Below are positions 35,203 through 39,292 of a stretch of DNA of 39,292 bases, in pieces; positions within the stretch are counted from its first letter, which is position 1, and each line of letters opens with the position of its first letter. A program made the translations under genes and the position numbers. The DNA is from Providencia vermicola (GTDB lineage Bacteria; Pseudomonadota; Gammaproteobacteria; Enterobacterales; Enterobacteriaceae): contig NZ_JAGSPI010000016.1 in assembly GCF_020381325.1 (NCBI RefSeq), positions 1 to 39,292 of the forward strand. Reading direction: 5' to 3'. Under the pieces are notes generated by a model. The model was not told the DNA's origin and made no database searches. It saw only the letters and a list, made by a program, of their open reading frames with translations.

Positions 35203-37692
35203 TTAACGACAAATGATAGTAGGGTAAACGTCCTGAGGGCTAATCACGTCAGGAACCTGTGCACTGCACTGAAGTTTGTTTCCCCAATAGATATTTAATA
35301 ATTCCTTGGCGCGGATACCGACAATCCACGTAATGCCTTGCTCGCCGACAATGCCTAGCTCAATATTGCTGCTATTGCGCACGCTGGCTCCAAATGGTGG
35401 ATAGCTGTTATCGGTAAGTTTTAAACGTGCAAAAGTTTTTTCACCTTGAATAACGTTCAGGCTACGGTAACCAATAGCACCACGAGTTAATGTGGCATCA
35501 GCAACGGTCTCTAACGCTTCAATATCCTTTGGTAATTTGCTGGTATTAATCGATGCGCTAGTTTTTCGATAACTGCTCACATTTGGTAATACAGCAAGGC
35601 CGAAGTGGTTAGTTTTGTATACCCCACCACTGAGTGGTACGTTAGCAGCGCCTGGGGTTTCTACTACGAGGCGTGTGCCCCCATAGGCCGCTTGGTGCAT
35701 AGCAATCCCTTCTTTAATTAAGGTGATACCACCATTAATTGATCCCCCTACGCTGTGGTATTCATTCGGCACATAGCTGGCATTCCCTGAAATCGAGGCA
35801 TAAGGAAGGTTTTGGCTTAAATACCCGCTAAAGCTAGTTTGATCATCTTGATGGCTTCCAGTTTGGTAACCCACATTCAGGTTATAGCTACGTTGTTCGC
35901 TATATCCGCTGTAGCCAACATTGTGGGTTGAGCTGTGCTTGCCATTTTGATCTCGCGTGTATCCTTCAGAAAAACTAAAACTACTGCCTTGAGATAATGG
36001 GATCGTAAAATATAGGCTTATCGCATCATCTTGATAGCCTGCTCTTTTTGAACGGGTTGCAGATGCAGTGAGGTTAATATTTTTCAACCCAATTGCCGCC
36101 CAATTTAACAAGGTGCTCAGATATAAACTGTACTGTTCTTCGGTTTCACTATTCCAATAGGTGTTGTATTGGTAGTTGCCACCCAACGAGAAATCATCAA
36201 AATATTTATTGATATTTACTTGGTAGCTTTCTTTTTGCGCTTGAGCTTCATTGCCTGTACGGCGTTCATCCAAGGTTTGTTGCAATGAACGGTAAGTTTC
36301 ATCAGAGAAACGGTACCCTGCGAACGTAATATCGGTTCTGGCTTCGTCAAACGATTTTGAATAACTGAGGCGGTAGCTTCGTCCCGTCAATGTTTTATTA
36401 ATTAGCTGAGCATGTGATTGAGTGGCATCAAACGAAAGGCTGCCGAATGCAAATAAGTCACGCCCAAAACCTGCTGAATATGCTTGGTAATTTTTCGATA
36501 AAACCGACCCACCATAAATAGACCACAGGTTATTTAATCCATAGGACAACTCACCTGATGCGGTTAAATCGCCTTCAAGCTCCCGGCCATTAAAGCGTGG
36601 TTTTCCTGCGGCAAATTTATAACGAATTTGCCCTGGTCGCGTTAAATAAGGTAACGCGGCCGTGGTAATACTAAACTGTTGTTCTTCACCGTTTTCTTCA
36701 CGCACGGTGACATCAAGGGTTCCGCGAATGGAGCTATCAAGTGTTTGAATACGAAACGGTCCCGCAGGTACGGTAGTTTCTAACACGATACGATTATGAC
36801 TTTTGACAATAACGGTGGCATTAGTCTGGGCAATACCAATAATTTCAGGGGCATAACCTGTTAACTTTGGCGGCATCATATTTTCATCGGTTTCAAGAGA
36901 AATACCGGTGTACTGCCAAGAGTCAAAAATAGCAGAGTAAAAGTAGTTTTCACCTAGCGTTAAAACAGAAGCTATTGATTTAATTGAACGGTATGCGAAT
37001 AAGCGGCTAAACGAAGCATCGCTATATTGGTTCTCAAAGCTCCCCGTGGATTTACGGTAATTGGCTTGGTAATCACCCCGTAAGCGCCATGCACCAAGAT
37101 TAAGGCCTGTTGTTCCATTGGCTGAAATATATGACTCTCGAGAGCCTGAGTTTCTACGCGTTAAAGAACCCGTGAGGTTGTAATCCAATAAAAAGCCATT
37201 AACACCTTCCTCCCAACGGGAAGGAGGAACCCAACTTGGATCCGTGTATTCTAAATAGCTTTGTGGAATTAAAATGGAGAGCGTTAATGTGGATAAATCA
37301 ACATTCAGCGTTGCTCCCTCAAGTGCGGACAAATCCAAGCATTTTCCATTATCACGATATTGAACTAATTTGATAGCATCAGGCGTTAACCCTAAACGAT
37401 CTAGAATATTGAAGGGAACACAAACGGTATTAAATAAGTTATTTTCTTGAGATTGCGGTGCGATCACAGTGATATCTTGCGCACTTCCCATACTCTCATT
37501 ATTGACTTTGAGTGTTAAATGGTAAGTGCCAGGCATAATAAATCCTGCCTGAGAAAACTGGCTAAAATCAATATTCTGTGTGTCTTCAGTATCTAACATA
37601 TCAGTATTAAATTCGACAGCATAGGCTATTGAAGATATCAAAGATAAAAAAGACGTCACAATAATGTAAGAATAAATATTAAGTCTAACCAT
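35203..37692 (-). CDS. PapC/FimD-type outer-membrane usher (MrpC position)
   Basis: This 829-residue usher assembles the MR/P-like fimbria. The signal peptide ends near SSIAYA at residue 25. The N-terminal chaperone-binding domain begins VEFNTDMLDTED, followed by the barrel and plug (ETTVPAGPFRIQTLDSSIRG, ending SITTAALPYLTRPG). The C-terminal domains include VETPGAANVPLSGG and the closing cysteine pair near GNKLQCSAQVPD and IICR. It follows the minor pilin gene by 35 bases and leads directly into the chaperone gene. It belongs to the classical usher class, unrelated in assembly to the EcpC type in this same window. Confidence 0.95.
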   Translation of the reverse strand: MVRLNIYSYIIVTSFLSLISSIAYAVEFNTDMLDTEDTQNIDFSQFSQAGFIMPGTYHLTLKVNNESMGSAQDITVIAPQSQENNLFNTVCVPFNILDRLGLTPDAIKLVQYRDNGKCLDLSALEGATLNVDLSTLTLSILIPQSYLEYTDPSWVPPSRWEEGVNGFLLDYNLTGSLTRRNSGSRESYISANGTTGLNLGAWRLRGDYQANYRKSTGSFENQYSDASFSRLFAYRSIKSIASVLTLGENYFYSAIFDSWQYTGISLETDENMMPPKLTGYAPEIIGIAQTNATVIVKSHNRIVLETTVPAGPFRIQTLDSSIRGTLDVTVREENGEEQQFSITTAALPYLTRPGQIRYKFAAGKPRFNGRELEGDLTASGELSYGLNNLWSIYGGSVLSKNYQAYSAGFGRDLFAFGSLSFDATQSHAQLINKTLTGRSYRLSYSKSFDEARTDITFAGYRFSDETYRSLQQTLDERRTGNEAQAQKESYQVNINKYFDDFSLGGNYQYNTYWNSETEEQYSLYLSTLLNWAAIGLKNINLTASATRSKRAGYQDDAISLYFTIPLSQGSSFSFSEGYTRDQNGKHSSTHNVGYSGYSEQRSYNLNVGYQTGSHQDDQTSFSGYLSQNLPYASISGNASYVPNEYHSVGGSINGGITLIKEGIAMHQAAYGGTRLVVETPGAANVPLSGGVYKTNHFGLAVLPNVSSYRKTSASINTSKLPKDIEALETVADATLTRGAIGYRSLNVIQGEKTFARLKLTDNSYPPFGASVRNSSNIELGIVGEQGITWIVGIRAKELLNIYWGNKLQCSAQVPDVISPQDVYPTIICR

Positions 37693-37727
37693 GATTTTTT
37701 CGTCAAATTAATTATGAGTTTATTTTA

Positions 37728-38297
37728 TTAATCGTAAGTAACGTTGAATTTAATGGTGGTAAAGTAATCCCCAGGTGTAATTTCATTATTACTTGTGCCT
37801 AATTCTGTTTCATATTTCAAATAGCTTTCTTTACTTTTATGGTCAAAATAAATGTAGTTATTAGATATAGAATAAAGTTTATTTGGCATTAATAAGTTGT
37901 CATTACTATCGTAAATATATAGAACAACACCAGGCTTAGGACCTGAAAGCTTTATTGCATTGCTATATATATCTTGTGGGGCAAAGAAGCGAATTCTAAT
38001 ACCTTTGTGGTTGTTATTATCATATTCACTAATGCAGTTATTCAATTTTATATGAAACGGTTTTCGTGTTATCTTTCTATTTTCTATTTCATTAATATTG
38101 TAATTGGAAATATAGTCATAGTTGATATATTGATATTGACTGTCTGTTTCAATAGAACAAGGAGCTGCAACAATATAACCTTGCATTATTGCTTCACCAC
38201 GAAGTCCGTCCTGTACATGCCCTAAATTAGAATCTGTTGCATAAGAATTGATCGAACTCAATAACAAAGTAGTCCATAGATAAATATGTTTTTTCAT
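37728..38297 (-). CDS. Minor fimbrial subunit (MrpB position)
   Basis: This is a 189-residue pilin-like subunit with a signal peptide ending at SINSYA near residue 20. Cysteines are in VAAPCSIETD (C47) and KLNNCISEYD, and the tail is TTIKFNVTYD. It is more AT-rich and tyrosine/asparagine-rich than the pilin before it, suggesting separate ancestry. In this position MR/P and P pili have a subunit that may anchor or terminate the rod. It lies 44 bases after the major subunit gene. Confidence 0.87.
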   Translation of the reverse strand: MKKHIYLWTTLLLSSINSYATDSNLGHVQDGLRGEAIMQGYIVAAPCSIETDSQYQYINYDYISNYNINEIENRKITRKPFHIKLNNCISEYDNNNHKGIRIRFFAPQDIYSNAIKLSGPKPGVVLYIYDSNDNLLMPNKLYSISNNYIYFDHKSKESYLKYETELGTSNNEITPGDYFTTIKFNVTYD

Positions 38298-38341
38298 AAT
38301 GAACCTTTTTATAGGGAGGAATAATATCCTCCCTTAAAAAA

Positions 38342-38893
38342 TTACTCGTATGTGATTTTAAAATCAGCAATAGAGCTAAATTCACCTTCAGTGACTGGTG
38401 TTGCACCATCAACGCGTTTAGCTAATGCAGTAAATTCTAAAACGTTCTCACCTTGTTTATTACGAATTTGATTCATCACAGATTTAGCTTCATCAAATTT
38501 AAAATCTTTAATCTGAACACCGATGTTTGTTGCAGAACCTGTCGTTCCTAAGAACTCTTTGTTAGTACCAACATAGTTTTTACCACCAAAGGTAATTTTG
38601 ATATCTTTAACGGCGACCCAGTTGTCATCTTTGTCTTTGCTGAATTCATCGAAATTACAGTCTTTGATTTTAATCGCGATATCTTTTTCAGCTGCATTAC
38701 CTGCTTCCAAAGAGGCACGAGAAAGTTGACCAAAAGGGACTTCTTGTTTAGTGCTTTCAGATTCAATATTACATGGCGCATTAACAACTTGGCCGCTGAA
38801 ACGTAATTCACCTGTGTTACCACTTGCTAATACAGCGGTAGACAGTGTTGACGCAGCAAATAAAACAGCAACAGATAATTTATTTAATTTCAT
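38342..38893 (-). CDS. Major fimbrial subunit (MrpA-like)
   Basis: This is the rod-forming pilin, 183 residues from ATG 38893. The frame is open to 38929, but AAGGA precedes 38893 and the protein then begins with a clean signal peptide (MKLNKLSVAVLFAASTLSTAVLA). The mature protein has SGQVVNAPCNIESES with the first cysteine, IKDCNFDEF with the second, and the tail SIADFKITYE. It is first in the minus-strand operon ordered like mrpABCDEFGH. Codon use is strongly biased, as expected for an abundant subunit. Confidence 0.93.
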   Translation of the reverse strand: MKLNKLSVAVLFAASTLSTAVLASGNTGELRFSGQVVNAPCNIESESTKQEVPFGQLSRASLEAGNAAEKDIAIKIKDCNFDEFSKDKDDNWVAVKDIKITFGGKNYVGTNKEFLGTTGSATNIGVQIKDFKFDEAKSVMNQIRNKQGENVLEFTALAKRVDGATPVTEGEFSSIADFKITYE

Positions 38894-38953
38894 ACTAAAA
38901 TCCTTAAGAGAAAAATTAACAATTTCCATAATTAGGCTTCTTAATTAGCGGGC

Positions 38954-38959
38954 ATTATA
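38954..38959 (-). promoter_or_regulatory. Possible -10 element of the MR/P-like operon
   Basis: On the minus strand this reads TATAAT, about 61 bases upstream of the major pilin start. The -35 position at 17-base spacing is poor, so an activator might be needed. Chance occurrence in AT-rich DNA is possible. Confidence 0.35.
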
Positions 38960-38995
38960 GAAATTGATTTACTAGCCCATCATTGGGATATAACT

Positions 38996-39032
38996 GGTTT
39001 ATATAAAAGAATAACTGGGCCTTTTATAAACC
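38996..39032. repeat. Imperfect inverted repeat upstream of the major pilin promoter
   Basis: GGTTTATATAAAAG (38996-39009) is the inverse of CTTTTATAAACC (39021-39032) apart from a 2-base insertion. It could be a regulator site just upstream of the candidate -10. No function is known. Confidence 0.35.
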
Positions 39033-39273
39033 TGTTTCCATTTGTTCCATTTGTACCTTCATATCAGGTCAAGAAATGATATTTGAATGTCAGTCTATTC
39101 GACGAGAGCTATATTACCCTCGCCAAGCGTATTGCGAAATAAAATTCTTAAATTTTAATATAATATGAATATTTGTTCTTTTTTGTTGTTGTTTTTAATG
39201 TATTTTAATGTTTTTATGCTTAATTAATATTGAAGTAAATAATTAATTTTTGTGATTTTAAGGTGTTTTAAGG

Positions 39274-39292
39274 CTGTCTCTTATACACATCT
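39274..39292. other. Nextera/Tn5 mosaic-end adapter remnant (reverse)
   Basis: The last 19 bases are CTGTCTCTTATACACATCT, the reverse complement of the first 19. This is the synthetic mosaic end again, so genomic sequence ends at 39273. Confidence 0.97.

Larger units (their letters stand above)
38894..39273. other. 380-bp promoter region of the MR/P-like operon
   Basis: No gene is present. It holds a -10-like TATAAT on the minus strand (38954-38959) and an imperfect dyad (38996-39032). I looked for flanking inverted repeats of an invertible switch like the one before mrpA in Proteus and found none. The contig ends here, so a recombinase gene or left repeat could lie beyond the break. Confidence 0.5.

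Noticed and set aside
39031-39056. Tandem repeat CCATTTGTT / CCATTTGTA in the pilin promoter region
   Set aside because: Only two short imperfect copies are present, too few to claim a slippage-type switch or regulator array.
1-39292. A 39-kb transposon bounded by 19-bp terminal inverted repeats
   Set aside because: The repeats are the synthetic Tn5 mosaic end used in library preparation, not natural Tn5 ends, and the interior includes core glycolytic genes.
1-39292. CRISPR array, tRNA or rRNA genes
   Set aside because: I saw no regularly spaced direct repeats, cloverleaf sequence or rRNA signature in the window.

Overview
The window looks like one complete assembly contig from a Providencia-like member of the Morganellaceae (Enterobacterales). 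That placement is an inference. It rests on the low-GC DNA, the gammaproteobacterial tktA-epd-pgk-fbaA cluster, an MR/P-type fimbrial operon in the Proteus/Providencia order, and two MrpJ-type regulators carrying the SQQQISRYE motif. Both ends (1-19 and 39274-39292) are the synthetic Tn5 mosaic end used in Nextera libraries, so the ends are sequencing artefacts, not biological boundaries.

Layout. 304-7002: an MrpJ-like regulator followed by an ecpABCDE-type (Mat/ECP, alpha-class) chaperone-usher pilus operon. 7227-7907: a single-gene heme-oxygenase-like diiron oxidase. 8393-14113: transketolase, erythrose-4-phosphate dehydrogenase, phosphoglycerate kinase and class II aldolase, with a Cra-type operator and a CRP-like dyad before epd. 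14175-17555: a LysR regulator divergent from a GltS-type carrier and an arginase-fold ureohydrolase. 17605-21246: a second LysR regulator with a small NTF2-like protein, divergent from a tightly coupled ankyrin / nucleoside deaminase / CynX-type MFS operon. 21343-27349: a Fur-box-controlled ferric-siderophore uptake locus (AraC regulator, TonB-dependent receptor, small membrane protein, PepSY-TM protein, RhtX/FptX-type permease). 27401-29964: a four-gene minus-strand LemA / GIDE / LemA / membrane-protein cassette. 30109-30201: a small MITE-like inverted-repeat element. 30222-38893: a minus-strand MR/P-like fimbrial operon.

The most interesting feature is the second fimbrial operon. Its order matches mrpA-B-C-D-E-F-G-H-J, but a 467-residue WaaL/PglL-type glycan ligase gene lies between the adhesin (H position) and the MrpJ-like regulator (J position). 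It is on the same strand, 17 bases after the adhesin. This suggests a chaperone-usher fimbria with its own oligosaccharyltransferase, which I do not recognise as a described arrangement. Other candidates are the stand-alone diiron oxidase, which keeps all six ligand positions but appears to lack the CADD lysine, and the LemA-GIDE-LemA membrane cassette.

The two fimbrial operons at the two ends each carry an MrpJ-type regulator. In Proteus such proteins repress motility and link it to fimbrial expression, so the same coordination may occur here.
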